Below the pieces are notes generated by a model that made no database searches, had not been told where the DNA came from, and saw only the letters and a list, made by a program, of their open reading frames with translations. From Streptomyces luteogriseus (GTDB lineage: Bacteria > Actinomycetota > Actinomycetes > Streptomycetales > Streptomycetaceae): a stretch of DNA of 64,000 nt. The translations under genes and the position numbers were made by a program. Of this stretch, positions 47,517 through 56,507 are shown piece after piece. The stretch lies in contig NZ_JACHMS010000001.1 of the NCBI RefSeq assembly GCF_014205055.1, positions 2,666,001-2,730,000 of the forward strand. The letters are read 5' to 3'. Each line of letters starts with the position of its first letter. Position 1 is the stretch's first letter.

Positions 47517-48911
47517 TCAGGCCTTCGCCAGCTCCTTCTCGCCGCCCTGATCGGGCACCTCGACGTGGTCCCCGGACGGGCCGTCGTGGCCGTCGTCCAG
47601 CAGCGTCTTCTCGTCGAAGGGCAGCTGACCGGCGAGAACCTGGTTCACACGGTCCTTGTCGATCTCCTTGGTCCAGGTGCCGATCAGCACCGTGGCGACG
47701 GCGTTGCCCGCGAAGTTGGTCAGGGCGCGGGCCTCGCTCATGAAGCGGTCGATGCCGACGATGAGGCCGATGCCGTCCACCAGGGCCGGCTTGTGCGACT
47801 GGAGGCCACCGGCCAGGGTCGCGAGGCCGGCGCCGGTGACACCGGCGGCACCCTTGGAGGCCACCAGCAGGAAGAGCAACAGCGGGATCTGCTCACCGAT
47901 CGACATCGGCGTGCCCATGGCGTCGGCGATGAACAGCGAGGCCATGGTCATGTAGATCATGGTGCCGTCGAGGTTGAAGGAGTAGCCGGTCGGGACGGTG
48001 ATGCCGACCACCGGCTTGCTGACGCCCAGGTGCTCCATCTTCGCGATGAGCCGCGGCAGCGCGGACTCGGAGGAGGAGGTGGACAGGATCAGCAGGAACT
48101 CCCGGCCCAGGTACTTGAACAGCGAGAAGACGTTCAGGCCGGAGACGGCGCGCAGCAGGGCGCCGAGCACGATGAAGACGAACAGGAAACAGGTCACGTA
48201 GAAGCCGAGCATCAGCACGGCGAGGCTCTTGAGCGCTTCCACGCCCGCGGAGCCGGTGACGGCGGCGATGGCACCGAAGGCGCCGATCGGGGCGGCCCAC
48301 ATGACCATCGCGAGGATGCGGAAGACGAGCCGCTGGATGTGCTCGATGCCGCGCAGGATCGGCTGGCCTGCCGAGCCCATGCCCTGCAGCGCGAAGCCGG
48401 CGAGCAGGGCGATCAGCAGGGTCTGCAGGACCGACTCGCTGGTGAAGGCGGACACCATCGTGGTCGGGATGATGCCCAGCAGGAAGTCGGCGGTGTTCGC
48501 GGTGGCCTCGGGGTCGACCTGTGCGTGACCGGCGTCCTTGACCGCGTCGGTCATCGCAAGGCTCGAGCCCGGGTCCAGGATGTTGCCGACGACCAGGCCG
48601 ATGCCCAGCGCGACCAGCGACATCACCATGAAGTAGCCGAGGGCGATACCGCCGACGGCACCGACCTTGGCGGCCTTCCGTACCGAGCCGATGCCCAGCA
48701 CGATCGTGCAGAAGATGATCGGCGAGATCATCATCTTGATCAGGGCCACGAACCCCGTGCCGATCGGCTTCAGCTCTTGCGCGAATTCCGGTGCGGCCAG
48801 GCCCACCGCGATACCGGCGGCGACCGCGATGATCACCGCGATGTAGAGATAGTGCGTGCGGTCCCGCTTGGGCTTGCGTGCGGTAGGTGCCGTATCGGCT
48901 GCGCTGGTCAC
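47517..48911 (-). CDS. dctA: C4-dicarboxylate:cation symporter DctA
   Basis: 464 residues of the DAACS family with 8 membrane helices and two hairpins. The re-entrant loop motif is STSSSESALPRLIAKMEHLG, followed by GYSFNLDGTMIYM and the second hairpin segment KGAAGVTGAGLATLAG. It imports succinate, fumarate and malate. I chose GTG 48911 because AAGGAGGGC stands 5-6 nt before it; the frame is open further to 49064 but without a signal. It is divergent from a CitA/DcuS-type two-component system that probably activates it. Confidence 0.93.
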   Translation of the reverse strand: MTSAADTAPTARKPKRDRTHYLYIAVIIAVAAGIAVGLAAPEFAQELKPIGTGFVALIKMMISPIIFCTIVLGIGSVRKAAKVGAVGGIALGYFMVMSLVALGIGLVVGNILDPGSSLAMTDAVKDAGHAQVDPEATANTADFLLGIIPTTMVSAFTSESVLQTLLIALLAGFALQGMGSAGQPILRGIEHIQRLVFRILAMVMWAAPIGAFGAIAAVTGSAGVEALKSLAVLMLGFYVTCFLFVFIVLGALLRAVSGLNVFSLFKYLGREFLLILSTSSSESALPRLIAKMEHLGVSKPVVGITVPTGYSFNLDGTMIYMTMASLFIADAMGTPMSIGEQIPLLLFLLVASKGAAGVTGAGLATLAGGLQSHKPALVDGIGLIVGIDRFMSEARALTNFAGNAVATVLIGTWTKEIDKDRVNQVLAGQLPFDEKTLLDDGHDGPSGDHVEVPDQGGEKELAKA

Positions 48912-49099
48912 GGCGGCCCTCCTTGACGACGTCGTCGGCATCACCGGCGTGCGGCTCACGTCCGGGGAGACTCCGGGAATCTCGGAGCGGGGCTCCCGGA
49001 GATGCGTTATGGGGAATGCCGTGACTATGTCCTGCTCTGTGAGCGCGGTCACCCTTCCGTTCATTTAGTTCACAATCAGCCACGGTGCAGACTGACGGC

Positions 49100-50770
49100 A
49101 TGCGCCTCACCGTCCCCGGTCCCCGCAGTCTGGCGGGCCAGCTCTTCGCCATGCAGGCCGTCCTGATAGCGGTCGTCGTGGCCGGATACGCGCTGTTCAC
49201 CTACGTCAGCGACCGCAGCCAGGCCGAGGAGGCCGCGACGCGCCAGGCCAGGGCGGTGGCCCGCTCGGTGGCCGATTCCCCGTCCGTGCTGACCGCGACC
49301 CGCACCGGCGACCCGACCGCCGAGCTCCAGCCGTACGCGCTGAAGGTGATGCGGGACACCGAGGTCGACTTCATCACGATCATGGATCCCCGGGGCATCC
49401 GCTGGACACACCCCGACCCCCGGCAGATCGGCCAGCCCTTTCAGGGGCACACCGAGCGGGCCCTGAAGGGCGAGACCTTCACCGAGACCTACACCGGCAC
49501 GCTCGGCCCGTCGGTCCGCGCCGTCACCCCGATCCAGGACGGCAGCACGGTGGTCGGCATGGTCAGCGCGGGGATCCGGGTCGAGCAGATCACCCAGCGG
49601 GCCCAGGACCAGCTGACGGCCCTGCTCGGCGTCGCGGCCGGCGCGCTGATGCTGGGCGCGGTCGGCACGTACGTCATCAACGCCCGGCTGCGCCGCCACA
49701 CCCACGGTATGAACGCGACCGAGCTCAGCCGGATGCACGACTACCATCAGGCCGCCCTGCACGCCGTACGCGAGGGGCTGCTGATGCTGGACGGGCAGTA
49801 CCGTGTGGCGCTGATCAACGACGGAGGTCGGGAGTTGCTCGGCGTGGCCGGGGACGTGGTGGGCAGGTCGGTGGCGGAGCTGGGGCTGCCGGCCCCGCTG
49901 ACGGGCGCCCTGCTCGCCTCGGAGCCCCGGGTCGACGAGGTGCATCTGACGGCGTCCAGGGTCCTGGTGATCAACACCTCGCCGGTGTCGGGCGGTGAGC
50001 GGCGCGGTACGGTCGTCACCCTGCGCGATGTCACCGAACTCCAGTCCTTGATGGGCGAGTTGGATTCCGAGCGGGGTTTCACACAGGCGCTGCGCTCACA
50101 GGCGCACGAGGCGGCGAACCGGCTGCACACGGTCGTCTCGCTGATCGAGCTGGGCCGGGCGGAGGAGGCGGTGGAGTTCGCGACGGCCGAACTGGAGCTG
50201 GCGCAGGCACTGACCGACCAGGTCGTGGCGGCGGTGAGCGAGCCGGTGCTGGCGGCACTGCTGCTGGGCAAGACGGCCCAGGCGAACGAGCGGGGCGTGG
50301 AGCTGATGGTGTCGGAGGACAGCAGCCTGGACGACGGCCTGCTGCCCGAGACCCTCCCGGCGCGGGACCTGGTGACCATCCTCGGCAACCTGATCGACAA
50401 CGCCGTCGACGCGGCGCAGGGCAGCGCCCGGGCCCGGGTGACGGTGGCGGCGTACACCAGGAACTCCGGTGACGCCCCGGAGCTGGTGCTGCGGGTCTCC
50501 GACACGGGCCCGGGCGTCGACCCGGAGCACACCGAGGCGGTCTTCCAGCGGGGCTTCTCGACGAAGCCGGCGGGTCCGGGCGGCCGGGGTCTCGGGCTGG
50601 CGCTGGTCCGGCAGGCGACCCAGCGGCACGAGGGCTCCCTGACGGTGGCCGAGGCCGACGGGGGCGGGGCGGAGTTCGAGGTACGGCTGCCGCTGCGGGA
50701 GTCCGGGGCGGCGGACGCGGGCGTGACATCCGGGGCCCCGGTGGCCAGAGGCGCTGGAGGCGACGCATGA
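49100..50770 (+). CDS. Sensor histidine kinase, CitA/DcuS type
   Basis: 556 residues: TM1 (LFAMQAVLIAVVVAGYALF), an extracellular PDC/Cache domain (about 35-170, with VDFITIMDPRGIRWTHPDP), TM2 (LLGVAAGALMLGAVGTYVI), a PAS domain, then the kinase. The phospho-acceptor is H336 in LRSQAHEAANRLHTVVSLIELG, and the ATPase boxes are GNLIDNAVDA, DTGPGV and GGRGLGLALV. The family senses citrate or C4-dicarboxylates. ATG 49100 is preferred over GTG 49085; neither has a strong box. It overlaps the regulator gene by 4 nt and is divergent from dctA. Confidence 0.92.
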   Translation: MRLTVPGPRSLAGQLFAMQAVLIAVVVAGYALFTYVSDRSQAEEAATRQARAVARSVADSPSVLTATRTGDPTAELQPYALKVMRDTEVDFITIMDPRGIRWTHPDPRQIGQPFQGHTERALKGETFTETYTGTLGPSVRAVTPIQDGSTVVGMVSAGIRVEQITQRAQDQLTALLGVAAGALMLGAVGTYVINARLRRHTHGMNATELSRMHDYHQAALHAVREGLLMLDGQYRVALINDGGRELLGVAGDVVGRSVAELGLPAPLTGALLASEPRVDEVHLTASRVLVINTSPVSGGERRGTVVTLRDVTELQSLMGELDSERGFTQALRSQAHEAANRLHTVVSLIELGRAEEAVEFATAELELAQALTDQVVAAVSEPVLAALLLGKTAQANERGVELMVSEDSSLDDGLLPETLPARDLVTILGNLIDNAVDAAQGSARARVTVAAYTRNSGDAPELVLRVSDTGPGVDPEHTEAVFQRGFSTKPAGPGGRGLGLALVRQATQRHEGSLTVAEADGGGAEFEVRLPLRESGAADAGVTSGAPVARGAGGDA

Positions 50771-51456
50771 CGAGCAGCGAGCAGGCCATCCGCGTCCTGG
50801 TGGTGGAGGACGACCCGGTCGCCGCCGACGCGCACGTGCTGTACGTGGGGCGGGTGCCGGGGTTCGTGGCGGTGGGCAAGGCGCACTCGGGTACGGAGGC
50901 CCGCCGGGTCCTGGAGCGCACCCCGGTGGACCTCCTCCTGCTCGACCTGCACCTGCCGGACGTGCACGGACTGCAACTGGCCCGGTCCCTCAGGACGGCC
51001 GGCCATCACGCGGACGTGATAGCGGTGACGTCGGCGCGCGACCTGGCCGTCGTCCGCGAGGGTGTTTCGCTCGGGGTCGTGCAGTACGTCCTGAAGCCGT
51101 TCACCTTCGCGACCCTGCGCGACCGCCTCGTGCGCTACGCCGAGTTCCACGCGGCGGTCGGCGAGGCGAGCGGCCAGGACGAGGTGGACCGGGCGCTCGC
51201 GGCCCTGCGCGCACCGGGCCCGGCCGCGCTGCCCAAGGGGCTCAGCGCACCGACGCTGGAGCGGGTGACGGGCGCCCTGCGCGACAGCGCGGAGGGCCTC
51301 ACGGCCGCCGGCGTCGCGGAGTCCGTGGGCATCTCCCGCATCACGGCCCGCCGTTACCTGGAGCATCTGGTCGACGCGGGCCGCGCGGCGCGCCGCCCGC
51401 AGTACGGCACGGTGGGGCGGCCGGAGTTGCAGTACCGCTGGGTGACGGGCCAGTGA
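50767..51456 (+). CDS. Response regulator, CitB/DcuR type
   Basis: 229 residues. The receiver domain has VVEDDPVAA, phospho-acceptor D60 (LLLLDLHLPDVHG) and YVLKPFTF. A linker leads to a C-terminal HTH (GLTAAGVAESVGISRITARRYLEHL), as in DcuR/CitB. ATG 50767 overlaps the kinase stop. It probably activates dctA when dicarboxylates are present. The DNA site is not identified; the 170-bp dctA upstream region has no obvious long palindrome. Confidence 0.92.
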   Translation: MTSSEQAIRVLVVEDDPVAADAHVLYVGRVPGFVAVGKAHSGTEARRVLERTPVDLLLLDLHLPDVHGLQLARSLRTAGHHADVIAVTSARDLAVVREGVSLGVVQYVLKPFTFATLRDRLVRYAEFHAAVGEASGQDEVDRALAALRAPGPAALPKGLSAPTLERVTGALRDSAEGLTAAGVAESVGISRITARRYLEHLVDAGRAARRPQYGTVGRPELQYRWVTGQ

Positions 51457-51571
51457 CGGCCCATCAGCCGCCGATCCCCGCACACGCATTGACCTGACTA
51501 GACCACTCAACTTAGGTTCACGACGCAGCCGTCCCGGCCACAACGAAGTGCGCCCGCAGGAGGTCGTTGCC

Positions 51572-52939
51572 GTGCGCCCCACCGCCGCTCTCACCCCCCT
51601 CGTCGCCCTGGCCCTCGCCGCAACCACGCTCACCGCCTGCGGAGGCGGATCCGGCAGCGACCCGGACACCGTGAAGGTCTCCTTCAAACAGTCCACGGAC
51701 AACTCCGTGAAGGTGATGGACACCTATCTCGCGGACATCAGGAAGCAGTTCGAGAAGGCCCACCCCGGCAAGAAGGTCGAGCTCGTCCCGATCAAGGCCC
51801 CGGACTCGGAGTACTACACCAAGCTCCAGCAGATGCTCCGCTCCCCCAAGACCGCACCGGACCTCGTCTACGAGGACACGTTCCTCATCAACTCGGACAT
51901 CACCAGCGGCTATCTGAAGCCCCTCGACCCGTACCTCGCCAAGTGGCCGGACTGGAACCGGTTCATCGACACGGCGAAGGCGGCGGCCAAGGGCGAGGAC
52001 GGCAAGACGTACGGCGTCCCCGACGGCACCGACACCCGCGGCCTGTGGTTCAACAAGGACGTCTTCGAGAAGGCCGGCCTCCCCGCCGACTGGCAGCCCA
52101 GGACCTGGAACGACGTCCTCACCGCCGCCCGCACCATCAAGAAGAAGGTCCCCGACGTCATCCCGCTCAACGCCTACACCGGCAAACCGGTCGGCGAGGC
52201 GGCCGCCATGCAGACCTTCGAGATGCTCCTCTACGGCACGGTCGACGGCGGCACGGACCCCCTCTACGACAAGAACTCCAAGAAGTGGATCGCCGGCGGC
52301 AAAGCCTTCGAGGATGCCCTCTCCTTCGTCGAGACGGTCTACAGGGAGAAGCTCGGCCCGGACGTCTCGGACGCCCTCGACCCGAACGTCATGACCCGGG
52401 TCCGCGGCGAGTGGCTGCCGCAGGGCAAGCTGGCCATCGCCCTCGACGGTTCCTGGCTCCCCCAGGACTGGCTGCCCGGCAGCGGCCACGAGTGGCCCGA
52501 GTGGTCGAGGACACTGGGCCTTGCGGCCATGCCCACGCAGCACGGGCAGGCGCCCGGCAAGGTGAGCATGTCCGGCGGCTGGACCTGGTCGATCCCGGCC
52601 AAGGCGGGCAACCCGGACCTGGCCTTCGAGTTCGTCAAGACGATGCAGACCAAGGCGAACGCGCAGAAGTGGTACGTCGCCAACTCGGGCATCGCGGTCC
52701 GCGAGGACGTCGCCGAGGACCCCGCCTACGTCGACGCCCAGCCCGGCATCAAGTTCTTCACGGACCTGGTCTCGACGACGCACTACCGCCCCGCCTACCC
52801 GGCCTACCCCAAGGTCTCCACGGCCATCCAGGAGGCGATGGAGGGCGTGACCACGGGCGACACCTCGGTGGCGGAGGCGACGAGCTCGTACACGGACGCG
52901 CTGAAGGACGCGACGGACAACCAGGTGGTCGAGCGGTGA
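51572..52939 (+). CDS. Sugar ABC transporter substrate-binding lipoprotein (CUT1)
   Basis: 455 residues. The lipoprotein signal is LTPLVALALAATTLTAC, with lipobox LTAC. The mature part is an extracellular solute-binding protein family 1: VKVMDTYLADIRKQFEKAHPGKKVE, PDLVYEDTFLINSDITSG, TRGLWFNKDVFEKAGLP. The sugar is unknown; relatives bind oligosaccharides. GTG 51572 follows GGAGG. It heads a three-gene operon with two permeases. Confidence 0.92.
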   Translation: MRPTAALTPLVALALAATTLTACGGGSGSDPDTVKVSFKQSTDNSVKVMDTYLADIRKQFEKAHPGKKVELVPIKAPDSEYYTKLQQMLRSPKTAPDLVYEDTFLINSDITSGYLKPLDPYLAKWPDWNRFIDTAKAAAKGEDGKTYGVPDGTDTRGLWFNKDVFEKAGLPADWQPRTWNDVLTAARTIKKKVPDVIPLNAYTGKPVGEAAAMQTFEMLLYGTVDGGTDPLYDKNSKKWIAGGKAFEDALSFVETVYREKLGPDVSDALDPNVMTRVRGEWLPQGKLAIALDGSWLPQDWLPGSGHEWPEWSRTLGLAAMPTQHGQAPGKVSMSGGWTWSIPAKAGNPDLAFEFVKTMQTKANAQKWYVANSGIAVREDVAEDPAYVDAQPGIKFFTDLVSTTHYRPAYPAYPKVSTAIQEAMEGVTTGDTSVAEATSSYTDALKDATDNQVVER

Positions 52940-52955
52940 GCGAGGACCTCCGGTC

Positions 52956-53876
52956 ATGACCGCCACGGCACCCCACCCCCGCCTCACCAAGACCCCCGAG
53001 GACGGGCACCCGGCACACGGCCCCCGTCGGCCGCTGCGGATCCTGCCCCTCACCCCCGCGGTCGTCCTCCTGCTCCTCTTCCTCGCGGGCCCCATCGCCT
53101 ACTGCGTCTACATCGCCTTCACGGACCTCCAGCTCACCGGCCAGGCCGAGGAGTCGTTCGTCGGCCTCGACAACTTCACGCGCGCCTTCGGCGACGAGGC
53201 GTTCCTGAACGCCGTATGGCTGACGCTGGTGTTCACGGTGGTGTCGTCCCTCATCGGCCAGAACACCCTCGGCCTCGCCCTGGCGGTACTGATGCGGCGC
53301 GCGTCGAAACCGGTCCGCACCCTCACCGGCGGCATCGTGGTCACGGCGTGGGTCCTGCCGGAGGTCGTCGCCGGCTTCCTCCTCTACGCCTTCTTCCGCC
53401 GCGAGGGCACCCTCAACGCCATCCTGGACTGGCTCCATCTGCCCTCCCAGAACTGGCTGTTCACCCTCCCGATCCTGGCGGTGTCCTTCGCGAACGTCTG
53501 GCGCGGCACGGCCTTCTCGATGCTGGTCTACTCGGCCGCGCTGAACGAGATCCCCAGGGAGATCACCGAGGCGGCGGAGGTCGACGGGGCCGGGGGGAGG
53601 CGCCGCATGTGGCACATCACGCTCCCCATGATCCGCCGCTCCATCGGCACGAACCTGATGCTCAACACCCTCCAGACCCTGTCCGTCTTCGGCCTGATCT
53701 GGGTGATGACGAGAGGCGGCCCCGGCGGCAGGTCCCAGACCCTGCCCCTCTTCATGTACGAACAGGCCTTCCAGAACAGCCTGATCGGCTACGGCACGGC
53801 GGTCGCCCTGCTCCTGCTCCTGGTCGGCTCGCTCTTCTCCCTCATCTACCTGCGCCTGCTGCGGACGGAGGTCTGA
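52956..53876 (+). CDS. Sugar ABC transporter permease (MalF-like)
   Basis: 306 residues, six membrane helices, with the EAA loop EITEAAEVDGAGGRRRMWHITLP positioned to contact the ATPase. It begins 17 nt after the binding-protein gene. It pairs with the next permease to form the channel of a CUT1 importer. No ATPase gene is present; in Streptomyces such importers commonly share MsiK, encoded elsewhere. Confidence 0.92.
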   Translation: MTATAPHPRLTKTPEDGHPAHGPRRPLRILPLTPAVVLLLLFLAGPIAYCVYIAFTDLQLTGQAEESFVGLDNFTRAFGDEAFLNAVWLTLVFTVVSSLIGQNTLGLALAVLMRRASKPVRTLTGGIVVTAWVLPEVVAGFLLYAFFRREGTLNAILDWLHLPSQNWLFTLPILAVSFANVWRGTAFSMLVYSAALNEIPREITEAAEVDGAGGRRRMWHITLPMIRRSIGTNLMLNTLQTLSVFGLIWVMTRGGPGGRSQTLPLFMYEQAFQNSLIGYGTAVALLLLLVGSLFSLIYLRLLRTEV

Positions 53877-53881
53877 CACGC

Positions 53882-54721
53882 ATGGCCCTCACGTCGGTTT
53901 CCCGCCGCACGACTCGCCGCCTGGCCGCGGACGCGGGCCTCCTGGTGGTCGCGGGAGCGTTCGTCCTCCCCCTCGCCTGGGTGGTCCTGTCGGCCCTGGA
54001 CCCCCACGCGAACCTGCGGGTGAAGGCCCCCGACGGCCTCACGTTCGACAACTTCGACGCGATCCTCACCCCCGAGATCACCTTCACGCCGCTTCTCAAC
54101 AGCCTGATCCTGTGCGGCGGCGCGACCCTGCTGACGGTGGTCTGCGCGGCCCTGGCCGCCTACCCCCTCTCCCGCTTCCGTTCCCGCTTCAACCGCCCCT
54201 TCCTCCTCACCATCCTCTTCGCCACGAGCCTGCCCATCACCGCGATCATGGTTCCGGTCTACGCGCTCTTCGTGCAGGTGGACCTGATCGACACCATGCA
54301 GGGCACGATCCTCTTCTTCGCGGCGTCCCAACTCCCCTTCGCCATCTGGCTGATGAAGAACTTCATGGACGGCGTACCGAAGGAACTGGAGGAGGCCGCC
54401 TGGACCGACGGAGCCTCGGCGTTCCAGTCCCTGCTCCGCATCGTCCTGCCCCTCATGGGCCCGGGCGTGTCCGTCGTGACGGTCTTCTCCTTCGTCATGA
54501 TGTGGGGCAACTTCTTCGTCCCCTTCATGCTCCTGCTCACCCCCGACCAGATGCCGGCATCGGTCAGCATCAACGACTTCTTCGGCAACCGCGGCATGGT
54601 GGCGTACGGCCAGCTGGCAGCGTTCTCCATCGTCTACTCGACCCCGGTGATCCTCCTGTACGTCCTGATAGCCCGACGCCTCGGAGGCGGCTTCGCGCTG
54701 GGCGGCGCGGTCAAGGGCTGA
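53882..54721 (+). CDS. Sugar ABC transporter permease (MalG-like)
   Basis: 279 residues, six membrane helices, with EAA loop ELEEAAWTDGASAFQSLLRIVLP. NSLILCGGATLLTVVCAALAAYPLSRFR is the typical second-subunit segment. ATG 53882 lies 6 nt after the first permease. It ends the operon; a repeat-containing intergenic region follows. Confidence 0.92.
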   Translation: MALTSVSRRTTRRLAADAGLLVVAGAFVLPLAWVVLSALDPHANLRVKAPDGLTFDNFDAILTPEITFTPLLNSLILCGGATLLTVVCAALAAYPLSRFRSRFNRPFLLTILFATSLPITAIMVPVYALFVQVDLIDTMQGTILFFAASQLPFAIWLMKNFMDGVPKELEEAAWTDGASAFQSLLRIVLPLMGPGVSVVTVFSFVMMWGNFFVPFMLLLTPDQMPASVSINDFFGNRGMVAYGQLAAFSIVYSTPVILLYVLIARRLGGGFALGGAVKG

Positions 54722-54735
54722 ACCCCACGGTTGCC

Positions 54736-54824
54736 GAGGCCGGGTGGGTCCGCAGCCCGGCGGAGCGGGGTGCTCGGCGTCGGTGCTGAGGCCGCGTAGG
54801 TCCGCAACCCGGCGCAGCGGGGTG
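54736..54824. repeat. Imperfect 37-bp direct repeat
   Basis: GAGGCCGGGTGGGTCCGCAG onward (54736-54772) recurs as GAGGCCGCGTAGGTCCGCAA onward (54788-54824), with four differences in 37 bp and 52 bp between starts. Each ends in AGCGGGGTG. I recall similar intergenic sequence in other Streptomyces, so this may be a dispersed element. Confidence 0.7.
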
Positions 54825-54839
54825 CCGCTGCGCCCACCC

Positions 54840-54858
54840 GTGCCGCCCCTGGCGGCAC
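54840..54858. terminator. Hairpin in the sugar-transporter downstream region
   Basis: GTGCCGCC (54840-54847) and GGCGGCAC (54851-54858) form a perfect 8-bp stem with a CCT loop, 118 nt after the permease stop. It could serve either converging transcript or belong to the repeat. Confidence 0.5.
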
Positions 54859-55092
54859 GCATGCCCGCAGCTGGGCGCGCCACGGCGCTTCCGCACCCGC
54901 GGACGGCGAGAAGGGGTCGTGCCGGGGGGTGTCCGCCCGCAGCGGTTGGCGCGTCAACGGACAGTCAGTCGGTGTCAGGGTTCATCGCCCCGTTCCGAGG
55001 ACGGGCCCCCTGCGCGGCCCCGACCCACCCCCACCGCGAAGGCGAAACGAGCGCGCACCCCCACCACCGCACCCCACGGCCCGCCGCAGGCG

Positions 55093-56430
55093 TCACCGCA
55101 CCAGACACGGCCGCTTCGCATCGAACGACCACCCCGGCACGAGATACCGCATCCCCACCGCATCGTCCCGCGCCCCCAACGCCTTCTCCCGGTACAGCTC
55201 GTGCGCCGCCAGCAACCGCTCCATGTCCACCCGCACCCCCAGCCCCGGCGCATCCGGAACCGCGACCTCGCCCCCCACGATCCGCGGCGGCTCGACCGTC
55301 AGCCGCTCCAGCCCCTCCTGCCAGATCCAGTGCGTGTCCAGCGCGTTGTACTCCCCCGGCGCCGCCGCCCCGCAGTGCGTCACCATCGCCAGCGAGATGT
55401 CGAAGTGGTTGTTGGAGTGACACCCCCACGTCAGCCCCATCGCGTCACACAACTGCGCCACCCGCACCGACCCCTGCATGGTCCAGAAGTGCGGATCGGC
55501 CAGCGGAATGGACACCGACTGCAGAGCCAGCGCATGGGCCAGCTGACGCCAGTCCGTGGCGATCATGTTCGTCGCGGTCGGCAACCCCGTCGCCCGCCGG
55601 AACTCCGCGAGCACCTCCCGCCCCGAGTACCCGCCCTCCGCCCCGCACGGATCCTCGGCATACGCGAGCGTCCCCACCAGCGGCCGGCACAGCTCGACCG
55701 CCTCCCGCAGCGACCACGCCCCGTTCGGATCGAGCGTGACCCGCGCCTCGGGAAAGCGCCGCTTCAGCGCCCGGACCGCCGCGACCTCCTCGGCCCCCTC
55801 CAGCACACCCCCCTTGAGCTTGAAGTCCCGGAACCCGTACAGCGCGTACGCCGCCTCGGCCTGCCGCACGATCGCCTCGGCCGACAGGGCCTCCTCATGC
55901 CGCACCCGGTACCACTCCACGGGAGAGCCGGGCTCCCGCACGTACTCCAGATCCGTGCGGTCGGGGTCACCCACGTAGAAGAGATAGCCCAGCACCCGCA
56001 CGGAGTCCCGCTGCTGCCCGTCCCCCAGCAGCGCCGCCACCGGCACGTCGAGGTGCTGCCCCAGCAGGTCCAGCAGCGCCGACTCGACCGCGGTGACGGT
56101 GTGCACCGTGGTCCGCAGGTCGAACGTCTGCGCACCCCGCCCGCCCGCGTCCCGGTCGGCGAACCGCTCCCCGATCTCGCGCAGCACCCGCTTGTGGTCG
56201 CCGACCTTCGCCCCGACGACCAGGGACTCCGCGTCCCGCAGCGTCCGCGTGATCTTCTCCCCGCCGGGCACCTCCCCCAGCCCGGTCCGCCCCTCGGAGT
56301 CGGTGAGCACGACGACGTTGCGGGTGAAGTACGGCCCGTGCGCGCCGGAGAGATTCAGCTCCATGCTGTCCCGCCCGGCGACCGGATAGACGGCGAACGC
56401 CGTGACGGTCGGCTGCTGTCCGATGCCCAT
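55093..56430 (-). CDS. gudD: Glucarate dehydratase (enolase superfamily)
   Basis: 445 residues. A capping domain precedes a (beta/alpha)7 barrel. KLKGG (the K-x-K motif), TLDPNGAWS (metal Asp), AYAEDPCG (metal Glu), ATNMIATDW (metal Asn) and [11 protein letters not shown] (catalytic His) match the GudD subgroup. It dehydrates D-glucarate to 5-keto-4-deoxyglucarate. ATG 56430 follows AAGGGG. The GntP-type permease gene lies 77 bp upstream on the same strand, so this is a glucarate/gluconate utilisation operon. Confidence 0.92.
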   Translation of the reverse strand: MGIGQQPTVTAFAVYPVAGRDSMELNLSGAHGPYFTRNVVVLTDSEGRTGLGEVPGGEKITRTLRDAESLVVGAKVGDHKRVLREIGERFADRDAGGRGAQTFDLRTTVHTVTAVESALLDLLGQHLDVPVAALLGDGQQRDSVRVLGYLFYVGDPDRTDLEYVREPGSPVEWYRVRHEEALSAEAIVRQAEAAYALYGFRDFKLKGGVLEGAEEVAAVRALKRRFPEARVTLDPNGAWSLREAVELCRPLVGTLAYAEDPCGAEGGYSGREVLAEFRRATGLPTATNMIATDWRQLAHALALQSVSIPLADPHFWTMQGSVRVAQLCDAMGLTWGCHSNNHFDISLAMVTHCGAAAPGEYNALDTHWIWQEGLERLTVEPPRIVGGEVAVPDAPGLGVRVDMERLLAAHELYREKALGARDDAVGMRYLVPGWSFDAKRPCLVR

Positions 56431-56507
56431 CAAACTGCCCCTTCTCATCAACTGCTCTTCTCAGCGACTGCCTGTTCTCATCGACCGCCTGCTCCCGAAC
56501 ACCCGGT

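Larger units (their letters stand above)
54722..55092. other. Intergenic region with dispersed-type repeats
   Basis: About 371 bp between convergent genes. The first 140 bp hold a direct repeat and a hairpin; the rest (to 55092) has low-complexity CCACC-type sequence and no gene I trust on either strand. Confidence 0.5.

Noticed and set aside
47565..48926. 453-codon plus-strand frame over dctA
   Set aside because: Acidic, His-rich shadow of the transporter with no domain; the DctA motifs are clear on the other strand.
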